A stretch of DNA of 27,232 nt from Priapulus caudatus. Taxonomy: Eukaryota; Priapulida; Priapulimorpha; Priapulimorphida; Priapulidae. The position numbers were made by a program, and so were the translations under genes. Where the stretch lies: contig NW_014577560.1 in NCBI RefSeq assembly GCF_000485595.1, positions 127,415-154,646 on the forward strand. Reading direction: 5' to 3'. The notes beneath the pieces were generated by a model. The model did not search any database and had not been told where the DNA came from. It worked only from the letters and a program-made list of their open reading frames with translations. Of the stretch, positions 8,332-17,255 are shown in pieces; within the stretch, counting starts at the first letter, position 1; every line of letters starts with the position of its first letter.

Positions 8332-8946
8332 TTAATAAGTAGTTATATGGATTATATATCCCTGTATTTTGCCAGTTGAGGTAAACCTTAGCCGATCAGC
8401 TGACCCCACATGTTTCTTGTTAGCCATTAGTTCATTTCGTTTGTCATGCCTGACAAATTTAGCAATAACCTTCGGTGGTGCTCCAGACCTTAATGGTGGC
8501 AATCTGTGAACTGTGCTGATGTCCTGGTCAGATAATTCAATTTTCATGCTTGATGCAATTGTTTTTAATACACCATTCAAATTCTTGTTTACTATGTGGG
8601 TGATATTGCAAATATCTAGCGTATAGCGTCGTCCATACTGCTCGAGATCATCAACTTCCCTGTTGGTATCATTTTTGCCTCTTTCTAGGCTGCAGATGGT
8701 AGCTTTCAGTATTTTATTTTCGTCTTTAACATCGTTTATTTTCCTGAGAGCTATAGTTGCAGGTCAGGTTTTATTTCTTCAAATGTATCTGATATGAATT
8801 GCTGGCTTGATGTTAGTCCCTTCATATTTTTGTCTAAATCCTCTAATCTAGTTGTTACCTTTTGCGACTCAGTGGTCATAGCCTTTCGGAGGTTGTCCTC
8901 CATGTCATCCATTCTTTTAAGGATAGTCCTTAAAAGAATGGTCCTC
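8332..8946 (-). pseudogene. LINE ORF1 protein fragment (coiled coil plus RNA-binding core)
   Basis: The frame begins within a foldback at about 8946 with MDDMEDNLRKAM. A heptad-rich stretch follows, then a one-base break near the TAG at about 8755. It continues LRKINDVKDENKILKATICS and then the hallmark DDLEQYGRRYTLDI, followed by STVHRLPPLRSGAPPKVIAK and RNELMANKK. A coiled coil followed by 'DDLExYxRRxxLxI' and an 'HRLP…P.I.KF' segment is typical of ORF1 proteins of LINEs, which trimerise and bind the element RNA. No ORF2 follows at lower coordinates; RecQ exons start instead at 8218, so the copy is truncated at both ends. Confidence 0.65.
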
Positions 8947-8951
8947 CATAG
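8919..8951. repeat. perfect 15-bp inverted repeat with 3-nt loop
   Basis: CCATTCTTTTAAGGA, tag, TCCTTAAAAGAATGG. It lies exactly where the LINE ORF1 frame begins and marks the boundary between ORF1 and unrelated sequence. Confidence 0.95.
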
Positions 8952-9240
8952 CTTGACATGATGATTGTTGATTGATGATTAGTCTGAGATACGATGTTGC
9001 AGGCAAGATGCAGTCAGTTGTTATGGCAAACTTTGCTGTACTGTAACAGTCGATGTAACGTGCAGTGAGATCCTCTTGCAGTTAGTTGCAGACAAAACCT
9101 CAGATCAGTTGAAATTCAATGAAATAGATGATATTTTAGCGTAGGTAAGATGAATATTGATACATATTACTATTATTAGTTGAGACAAAAAATTTCGTGT
9201 TCCCGCTAGTGCTGACAGCGCCCTTATCCTGTGTATGCGC
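8952..9240. other. intergenic sequence without recognised features
   Basis: There is mixed AT-rich sequence between the LINE ORF1 foldback and the tagtac palindrome. No coding frame or repeat family was recognised. Confidence 0.5.
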
Positions 9241-9246
9241 TCGTTC

Positions 9247-9300
9247 TGCCTACTAATAGTACTAGTAGTACTACTAGAGTAGTAGTACTAGTACTACATT
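9247..9300. repeat. imperfect palindrome of agtact/tagtac words
   Basis: About 50 bp of iterated actagtagt and agtactac words fold back on themselves around ctactagagtag. Related words recur at 9771-9783. It is a simple-sequence foldback with no coding content. Confidence 0.7.
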
Positions 9301-9405
9301 CTACAGTACTGGGACCACCATCTGTGACCATCGTTGTAAGCAACAGTTTAGCCATCCGTAACATTTACCTACTCGCTGTTCACTGTACATGGGTTGAAAT
9401 CCTAA

Positions 9406-9480
9406 GGGGCCCGCGGGCCTGATGCCCGTATTTTAAGGCTCGGGCGTGACATTTCTAATACTAGCAAGCCCGACGGGCCC
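9406..9480. mobile_element. hAT-like transposon terminus or small palindromic element
   Basis: A sharply GC-rich segment in AT-rich DNA starts ggggcccgcgggcctgatgc and ends aagcccgacgggccc, with an internal ggctcgggc. The outer gggccc words are inverted. Alternating 'cggg/gccc' blocks separated by short AT stretches resemble subterminal regions of some hAT elements. No transposase is nearby, so the family is tentative. Confidence 0.3.
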
Positions 9481-9559
9481 ATAGAAAATGTACCCCAGCA
9501 TGATAATTAAGTATCCGAGTAATTGTAATTGAGTAATTGAGTAATCAATGTAATCATCT

Positions 9560-9735
9560 CCATGTACACTAAAGAATGGTTTTAATTCAATGTAATTTGT
9601 GTTAGCTCGAATTCCTTCCACAAATATTCTGTTTGGAATGAGAGTGGCATATTTTGGTGGATGAGTCGCATTAGGTAGAGAATCTGTTGGCGATGGCACA
9701 GGAGACACTCCTTTATGTGAGCTTGTTGTAGACAT
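9560..9735 (-). pseudogene. Boule/DAZ-like protein N-terminal fragment (first half of an RRM)
   Basis: From the ATG at 9735 the frame reads through SPVPSPTDSLPN, PPKYATLIPNRIFVEGI, then ELKPFFSVHG. In the Boule/DAZ family, which binds germline mRNAs for translational control, a Ser/Pro-rich leader is followed by 'IPNRIFVGGI' (RNP2, strand beta1 of the RRM) and then 'L…FF..YG'. Here the second glycine of RNP2 is glutamate. The RRM stops at HG, and no RNP1 half is visible downstream, where AT-rich repeats and the hAT-like terminus follow. It may be one exon of a real boule-related gene or a decayed copy; I find no clean donor site directly after HG. Confidence 0.45.
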
Positions 9736-10166
9736 TGTTTGTGGGTCCTCCTATGCAACAAATACAACAACTACTAGTACTACGACATAACTATCCACCT
9801 AACAGCAGCACGATCAACGATCAACTGCAGTTAGAACTTATATATTCTTTCACAAAGGACACAGGACGGTACGTGTAATGTTTCTGCATCATTCTTGCTT
9901 TTATAATTGAAATTTCTAAGTTTCTTAGTTGAAGTTCTTAAGAGTTTTTAATTTATTTATTTATTAATGTACATAGGATAACAAGAATGTGAATAAAGAT
10001 GTAGTTTTCTAAATGTATGTATCATGTTGCCTAAATACAGAGGATTCCACTTGTTTGATATATAATATTCATATATATATATACATTATATATCGATTTA
10101 CCCAGGATTTGGTTGAGAACCTCTGCGAGCCCCTGGTCGGCCAGTCCCACAGCTGTACACTTCTGC

Positions 10167-10839
10167 CGTACGCTGCGCCTCATCGTGCTGTAGGAGTTAC
10201 TGCACACCTCAGGCAACACTGCATACGATACAGATGATAGCAAGCAATTGTTGGACTTCATCCAGACGTGTATTAACCAGTCTGATGATGACTCCTTCAA
10301 CCTCCAACTTGAACAACGACATGCCACGAGTATACCTGATGACATGCCAGAAAACCTGATGCTGTTAGCAGAAGCTGCTTCCTGTCCAGCAATGGATACA
10401 GGAGAAACATCTGCACTGTATTACATTGCTTGGTGGTTAGTCCACAGAGGTGAACTCGCGGTCATGCAATTCGTGCTCTGCTGCAGTTCAAGAAAAAAAT
10501 CCAGATGTAGCATCGAAGCGTGCATCGCTAACAATGCAGCGGCTTTATGGAGAACTGAAACATCCAACAAAGGCTGTCATCAGCCTCGTGACCAAATGCG
10601 AGGCACAACTTCGCGTACACCTTAAAAATCTCGCACAATCACCCAACGTAGCAGATGAGGTAGTTTGTGCTATGGAAATGCACTGCATTACTTTGCTGCC
10701 TCTGTGCTGCAGCATTGGGTATAAATTAATTAAACGATACATCAACCTGCGATTACATCTCCACGGGAGGCAGGAAACAAAAAAATTACAAATAAAAGGA
10801 TTTGCCAGCAAGTCTGCTGCACGGAGTGCCTTTAAATAG
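10167..10839 (+). pseudogene. P-element/THAP9-like transposase, C-terminal region
   Basis: The frame runs from about 10167 through one TAG (10191-10193), then DTDDSKQLLDFIQTCINQ and ETSALYYIAWWLVHR. A one-base frameshift near 10450 leads to CNSCSAAVQEKNPDVASKR, LYGELKHPTKAVISLVTKCE and GYKLIKRYINLRLHLHGR, ending at TAG 10839. 'ALxYIAGWLxxR', a CxxC, a GEL-P block and a 'KLI..Y..LRLH' tail are the C-terminal signature I associate with P-element/THAP9-type transposase relatives in invertebrates. The catalytic core and THAP domain are absent, so it is a dead fragment. The tryptophan in 'IAWW' replaces an expected glycine. Confidence 0.45.
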
Positions 10840-11600
10840 CAAAGCTATGCAGTGTATTTCAATAGCATGAGCTACCTCATCATTGCTATTTATGATTACT
10901 ATTGTGCAGTGCACCGAGCATGCCGAGTTGCATTTTTAGAGCAGGTTGTCTTTAAGACCTGAGTTTTGTTGTCGCTGTTTACCAGCTCGAGTTTCGTTTA
11001 CAGTAGCAGTGTTCTCATTAGGAACCGGCCACCGGCCGGATTGACCGTCTACTCTGCTGTTACGGCCGGTTACAATTGGGGATTATTAAGGATTAAAACA
11101 AAAATGTATCTGCTAAAAAGATCGACCATGGCACGTTATAATACTAGTCCGTCTGGCACAGATACAGGATCGCAAACACGCGCGGCACTGACTGAAACGG
11201 CATGTAACCGGCAATTTCATTGGTCCAACACGCAATTTCTCTCATCCTATAAGCGCTTGTCATTAAACGCATGCAAGAAAGTACTTAGACTGGTCCCCGC
11301 CGTCGGCTCCACGAGTCCCAGCGAGGCCTAAGCCGAGAGGTGGGAGCGACTATGGACGGAAAGAAACTGAAACAAACTCCGAGAATTGTACACTGCAGCT
11401 CAAACTCGACGACCGATGATTTAGTATTTACATTGACTTATCATTTAACATTTATGTTACTTACGCTATATTAATGCTTATGTGGTAAATGAAACATACC
11501 TGTAAGACTCAATGTCGATTTACTACAGTTATTAAGGCATTATATATAGTGTAGTTTGTTAAAAAAATAACCTGATGTATGTTACCTGTCACAAAGCAGC
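10840..11600. other. intergenic region, one unrecognised ORF
   Basis: It contains a 121-codon plus-strand frame (10966-11331), Ser/Thr-rich and without a recognised motif, and a short GC palindrome (accggccaccggccgg near 11024). I see no domain and would not call a gene. Confidence 0.4.
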
Positions 11601-11612
11601 TCGGCAGCAACG

Positions 11613-12651
11613 TTGGGCCATTATTTGCTGAATAACCACCTTCGTGTTTTGCATCGGACAAATAGGTCCCAAAAGCCACCTGTGGCTGCACAGAAAGTTC
11701 TTCAATTGATCTGTGCACGCACTCCAGACTGGAGTGTTGCCCTTCTGTATCCTGAGGCACAGCTGTTTCCACGCATCTTCTGGAGTATGCATGGAGCGGC
11801 CATGACTGGAGCTTTGCCATCAATCATGTTTACGCACATGGGCCATTTCCCTAAGTCTTCATGTTGCGTCACTCCTACAGCATATGTATGTGCGTCTGAT
11901 GGATGGCAGCCTGTTAACATCGCGTGATTTGGCTTATCTGCAGTTCCACTTCGATGTTGTGCTCAATGCGAATTTGAACACTAATTCCGCTGAAATAGCG
12001 TGTCGCAAAGGTTTGGAGCATCTTGCTGGCAAGCACAGCAGTCAACCATTGCAAGACAACCAAAGTATCTTGCAGTTAGATCAGTTAGATGCTCGACGGG
12101 AAGTGAAGCGTTTGTCAGCACTGCTACGATCTGAGGGTGCGTGGCACTACTTCGTAACGTTGACATGCAACGACAGTGCGACGATGGGAGTTTGGCCGAT
12201 TCGGCAAGCTATTCTGCGCCATTGTGATGCTGTTCAGCGAGATGCAACTCTGAAAAACTATGCGGTAATCATGTGTCGTGCATGGGAGCGAGCAAGTCGT
12301 TATCTGTGGAATTACATCGAGTGCAGCCCTGAACGTCCTCTTGGACATGTCAAGTGTGCGTGGATGCGGTATGAATTCCAGAGTAGTGGGGCGCTTGGAA
12401 ATCGACCACACGTCCATGGTGGTATCACAGTGTTTCCGGAACATGAGCATGTGTCACTTCAGCGCATACGCTGTTCCTTGAAGGACATGTTCTCTGCTTC
12501 TGCGATGACTGACATGGACACATTGCTTGGCGAAGGACTTGTATCGAACGCAGAAGAATACTACAGGTTGTACTCATTGGCTGGCCAATTACAAACACAC
12601 AGCTGTGCCAAAGCTGGGTCTGGATGCCAGAAACGACGAAGTGAGAGGTAA
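11613..12651 (+). pseudogene. Helitron replicase N-terminal and HUH Rep region, truncated
   Basis: First frame: ALLYPEAQLFPRIFWSMHG then TGALPSIMFT, the 'LYP…LFP.IFW' block of the Helitron-like N domain. After a frameshift near 11885-11920 the second frame (11884-12651) gives RLMDGSLLTSRDLAYLQFHF, HYFVTLTCNDSATMGVWP, then MRYEFQSSGALGNRPHVHGG. The HVH (His codons at 12409 and 12415) is the HUH metal site of rolling-circle endonucleases. Then come LQTHSC and GCQKR, matching the cysteine/histidine segment after it. Downstream tyrosines and the Pif1-like helicase are missing; the frame ends at 12651 and unrelated coding sequence starts at once. Helitrons transpose by rolling-circle replication and often capture genes. 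No TC…CTRR termini were identified. Confidence 0.65.
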
Positions 12652-15328
12652 TAACCACGAGAAAACAAGGATTGAAATCCTTCCATTCATCAATCTGGAT
12701 CCGTCAAATCCAAGTACCATATATACTGCCTTGTCTTTCGCTAAAAAGCAATGTGAGCTCCATGGTATCAAGACTTGCTTCGTTACCTTTGACCAGCCTT
12801 TATATGTCAAGGCAGCTGAAATTGTTGCAGCATCTGCAGATCTACCTAATGTCATAGTTAGATTAGGAGGTTTCCATCTTCTTATGTCTTACCTAGGGTC
12901 AATCGGATATATCATGGGAGGCAGTTGACTAGAAACACTCTGGAAAACAGTTTATGCAGCTGGAACAGTGATACATATGATGACTGGACACGCTTATGCT
13001 AGGGCTGTCAGAGCTCATTTCCTGACATCTGCTGCATTGTTTTCCCTACTACTCACAGAACAGGACACTGAAGATCAGAGACAGCAACTGAGATCTTTAA
13101 GTAAACGCCTTCTGGATGGCGAATGTTCCACTGATAATCTTCTCAGTGATGCTGCCCTCCAGGACTTTGTGACTACTACAACAAACCTCATGGATAAAAA
13201 GAAACTGAAAAGTCCTACAGGAAAATTATGGATCAGCTACCTCGAACAAGTATCCATTATGAAGATGTTCCTCTTTGCTGAACGTACCGGTGATTGGACA
13301 TTACAGTTGCAGGTCATCAGGAGAATGATTCCATACTTCCATGCTGCTGGGCACTTGGCATATGCCAAGTCTGCTAGACTATATCGTCAACAAATAGAGT
13401 CACTAGAACCAAATATGACTGAAACTGAGTACAAGCAATTCACAGAGAGTGGCTACTTTACTGTAAGAAGACAAGATCGGTTTTGGAGTGGAAACTTCAC
13501 AGACCAAACTATTGAACAAAACCTCATGCGACTGATGAAAATCTCTGGAGGCATGACACGAGGGCGTGGGATCACTGAGAGTACAATCACTAAGTGGATC
13601 CATGCATTCCCACACTGCATTCCTATCTGTAAAGCTCTTGAAAGGTTTGCAAGCATCCATACAACATCATCTGAACAGCATAAAGACCTACGACCGAGCT
13701 CTCAAGTTCAAGATCACAAAGACTTTGCTACTTTCTTGCTATGGTTAGAGGCACATTCCCCTTTCACATGCTCAAATGAGAGATCAGTAGTTGCTGTTTC
13801 AACAGGTCTCGTGGCTGATGCATCTGTAAACTGCGACAAAGCCTACGAAGTTGGTAATGCTGCCGCATCTGCAGTAGATGGTAAAACATTCTCTGATGTG
13901 AAGCTGAAACGCAATGACAGAGTCAAAACTATAAGTGGAAGTAAAAATACAGTGAAGATCCGTGGGCAATCTGTAGTCGTCAACCCCACATTGCTGTTCA
14001 ACAGAATAACCTGTGTTATGAAGAGCAGTTCAGAGATGGAGAACTATTTGGCTTATGAACTGGCACCACAGCCAACATCCCTATTTCATGAAGGATTGAT
14101 GAGGAAAACGACAAAGAGTGTGCTTGGCCAGCTGCTGAAGTCGAAAGTGAAACCAGAGACACAGTTTCCAGAAGAAAGCATCTTTGTAGTAGATGGAGGC
14201 TACCTTCTTCGTGCTGTTGTCTGGCCTCCAAATGCCACATATGGCCAAGTCTGTCAATCCTATGTGTCATACATTCAAAGTCATTTTGGCTTGAACACAG
14301 TGGTGGTCTTTGATGGCTATGACAGCAACAACTCAACGAAAACAGCTGAACAACAGCGTAGAACATCAAGAACTGTCTCAAGAGAGCTTCTCTTCGATGA
14401 AGAAATGAAGACTGTGACAACGCAAGCATCCTTCTTGGCAAATGGAGCGAACAAATCACGACTGATCAAGATGCTCAGCAAGGAGTTTGAAGGCCATGGA
14501 ATAAGGACTAAACAAGCTGAAGCGGATGCCGACACCTTGATTGCCACTAATGGATTAACACTAGCCAAATCAGAATCAAGACCAGTTGTGGTAATTGGCA
14601 ATGACACCGATTTACTGGTAATTCTCGTATCTCAAGTTACTCTTGAAATGAGACTTTACATGTGTGGAAACAACCCGCCCATTGTATTTGATATCCAATC
14701 CATACAGAATGCCATAGGCGACATGAAGACACACTTGATGACACTACATGCCATAACCGGTTGTGACACTACATCTGCTCTGTTTGGTCAAGGAAAAAAG
14801 AAAGCCTTTCTACTCGCTCAAAAGGATACGCTAGATGTCCTTGGTGTGTTTGAAAAGTGTGAAAGTCCGAAGGATGATATTGCCCATGCTGGAGCGCAAT
14901 TCCTTCTCAAGCTCTATGGTGCTCGAAGAGTTGACACCCTTGACAAATATCGTGTCACATGCTACAACCGCTCAATCGGCAGATCGTCCCTGTCATCAAC
15001 ATTCAAGTTGGAATCACTACCACCAACCAGTGCAGCGGCTAGACAGCACTCATTGAGAACTTATCTCACCGTGCAACAATGGAAAGGGAATCAGTTGAAT
15101 CCCACAGAGTGGGGTTGGCGAAGTCATGACAACATGATGGTTCCAGTTGAAACCGACAAACCTGTAGCACCAGACAGCCTTCTTAAGCTTGTGTCATGTG
15201 GCTGCAAAAGTGTTTGTAGGAAAGCGTGCGGATGCAGGAAACTTGGCTTCCATTGCACAGCTATGTGCAGCATCTGTGAAGGACAAACTTGTACAAACAT
15301 TCCAGATGTACCTAATGAGGACAACTGA
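12641..15328 (+). pseudogene. PIN/XPG-like nuclease-domain protein with Cys-rich tail, one in-frame stop
   Basis: An open frame runs from about 12641 to the TGA at 12926-12928, then continues in the same frame to 15328. The first part has EILPFINLDPSNPSTIYTAL, TCFVTFDQPLY and RLGGFHLLMSYLGSIGYIMG. After the stop come GHAYARAVRAH and FTVRRQDRFWSG. Counting from the ATG at 12968, a PIN/XPG-like nuclease region follows: FVVDGGYLL (about 403), VVVFDGYD (about 446), AEADADTLIA (about 517), VVIGNDTDLLVIL (about 540) and LHAITGCDTTSALFGQGKKK (about 593). These acidic residues are what such metal-dependent nucleases need. The tail (about 743-778) has nine cysteines in CxC/CxxxC spacing, like CxC modules of transposon proteins. 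I recognise this as a multi-copy invertebrate family without a settled name. The stop lies where the family seems to have glycine (GGA to TGA fits), so the copy is probably recent. Confidence 0.6.
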
Positions 15329-15349
15329 AAGAACTGTGTAAAAAACAAT

Positions 15350-15925
15350 TTTGAAAGAATTTAATGCTGAAACATTGAAACAGTATGTAATCAACAAGAT
15401 TTTACTTGTACCTCTCCAATTCTCACCTTTAATATACATTTATGATAAACCCAACATGGGTATATTCTTAATTTTATCCTTGGCCCAATTTCGTAAAGTC
15501 GACCCCCACTGTAACACAATTTGCCCCTTAAGAGTTAAATACTGTCTAATGTTATGTTTTTCAAGTCTAAATGCTATCTAACTCATACGTTTCTACCAAG
15601 GTTACAAAGAAATATAGGCATAGTGAACCCATTTCAATCGTCCGTAGGGCCTATTTTATACTGGGGGTTGACTGTACTTTGATCATGATTTCTGAGTTAA
15701 ACTCCAAGAGGATTTTCTTGGGCTTTTGATATGTTATAACAGATGATATTAAAGAACTTGTGTAAAAAAATCAGCTTTATAACATTTTTTTCACGTTTTT
15801 ACCAATATTATATCTAATGCTCCTGGACTATAATGGAAAAACAGGATTTAGAGGCGAAACTATAAATTAACGAAGCCAGTGTAAAATGGCTTATATTAAA
15901 GCCATAATTATCTTGGACATGCTAA
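15350..15925. other. AT-rich intergenic sequence up to assembly gap
   Basis: It follows the nuclease-protein stop. No coding exon or repeat was recognised. Confidence 0.5.
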
Positions 15926-15935
15926 NNNNNNNNNN
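15926..15935. other. assembly gap (10 N)
   Basis: Ten consecutive N. The sequence immediately after the gap is an exact 76-bp copy of 1047-1122, so order or distance across this join is uncertain. Confidence 1.
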
Positions 15936-16011
15936 TACAGACGGGGCGGACCATGAATTCATAAATATTAACTATACCACTGTAAGTTATCAAATGAAAT
16001 CATTAATGATA
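15936..16011. repeat. 76-bp exact direct repeat, copy 2
   Basis: It is identical to 1047-1122. It lacks the palindromic MITE that follows copy 1; the sequence instead continues ctatcggcgacag. Confidence 0.95.
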
Positions 16012-17255
16012 CTATCGGCGACAGTATGCATAAGTCACAAAGCAGCTACAGCATCAGAGAGTGTGGAGTTCTACGCTGTGGCAGTGAATTCTTCATTATT
16101 ATTATTAATACTATTCAGCGTCATTTGGAAATGAACATGGGAGTGCATAAAAGGTGATTGACACTATAGTAGCACCAGCTGAACCTTCGTCGACCCTAAG
16201 AAATTTTCTGCCGTGATCGATCAACAGTCTTCGCTCAATGAGAACAAATGGTCATAAACGAATTATGGCACCATCTAAAAAACCTTCTGAACGACCAAAC
16301 GTGTCGCAATTCATCGCAACAAAGTATAAGAATGTAATGAACTTACAACGAACACATACTGACAATTTGCGAGCGTAGACCCCAAATATGCATGACGCAC
16401 ATATACTTCGATATATCCCTGCAGCTCGTTTATAATAACAACCAGGCAAAACAAGAACATTTATTTTTCGGGGGCTACTTTTCAACCTCGTGTCCATGAA
16501 AATAGCACTGTAACATTTCTTTGACATTGAACTGTATGCACATTTGCACGGGCTGCTTTTAGCATTTCGCGCGCTAAATCGCCTGGAAGACCCGTGTATT
16601 TCTTCACTCCTAACAACTCGTTTCAATTCTACACACGACAGTTGGCGCAAATATGTTAGGTCCTGTACGCACTGAAAGTGACAGAATACAGGCGTGCTTG
16701 CGTTTATGCAAACGGACTCGACTTCAATTACTAGCGTGTAAACTAATGATAGTGCTAACATTCTAAACTCACATCGTCTTGCGCACAATTTCACATACGA
16801 CAAAACAACTACGTTATAATAACGAAAAACTCAATTGCATACAGTCATGTTCTGACATTATGCTTGAAATGATGCGGGCAAACTACTGTTGACTAACATG
16901 TTTTGATTAGACACAATCAAGTAAAACATTTGCGTTCTGTTTGAATGTTTGCATTTAAATTGCCATTTGCCTTGATGTATAGATGCAGATTCCCTGCAGA
17001 TATATATGATCATAGAAAACTAGTATGCTGCAAATTAATTGTACCCTTGGCAATGATTACTAGAAGCATTCCACGAGTTCACTTGCAACTAGTCAATGTA
17101 TGAATCATGACTATATATTTCTGTTGTAAAACGAACAACTACCAATGGAGTTGTTTACGTGTCGAATATGTCATTATCAGCAGGAATTTGTCTATTCATG
17201 ACTAGACAAATGCCATGATAACGAAGAAGTCTAACAAACAATGTTATTAATGCAA
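16012..17255. other. region without recognised genes; one 183-codon minus ORF
   Basis: A minus-strand frame at 16252-16803 is open for 183 codons, Cys/Ser/Arg-rich, with no motif I recognise and no clear codon signal. It may be chance. The rest (16804-17255) is AT-rich and featureless and should contain the 3' flank of the transposase gene that follows. No terminal inverted repeat matching its 5' side was found. Confidence 0.35.

Noticed and set aside
14016-14459. 147-codon minus ORF inside the nuclease gene
   Set aside because: It is the antisense shadow of the PIN region; no independent motif.
16252-16803. 183-codon minus ORF as a gene
   Set aside because: No recognisable domain, signal or splice context; listed only as an unclassified frame.
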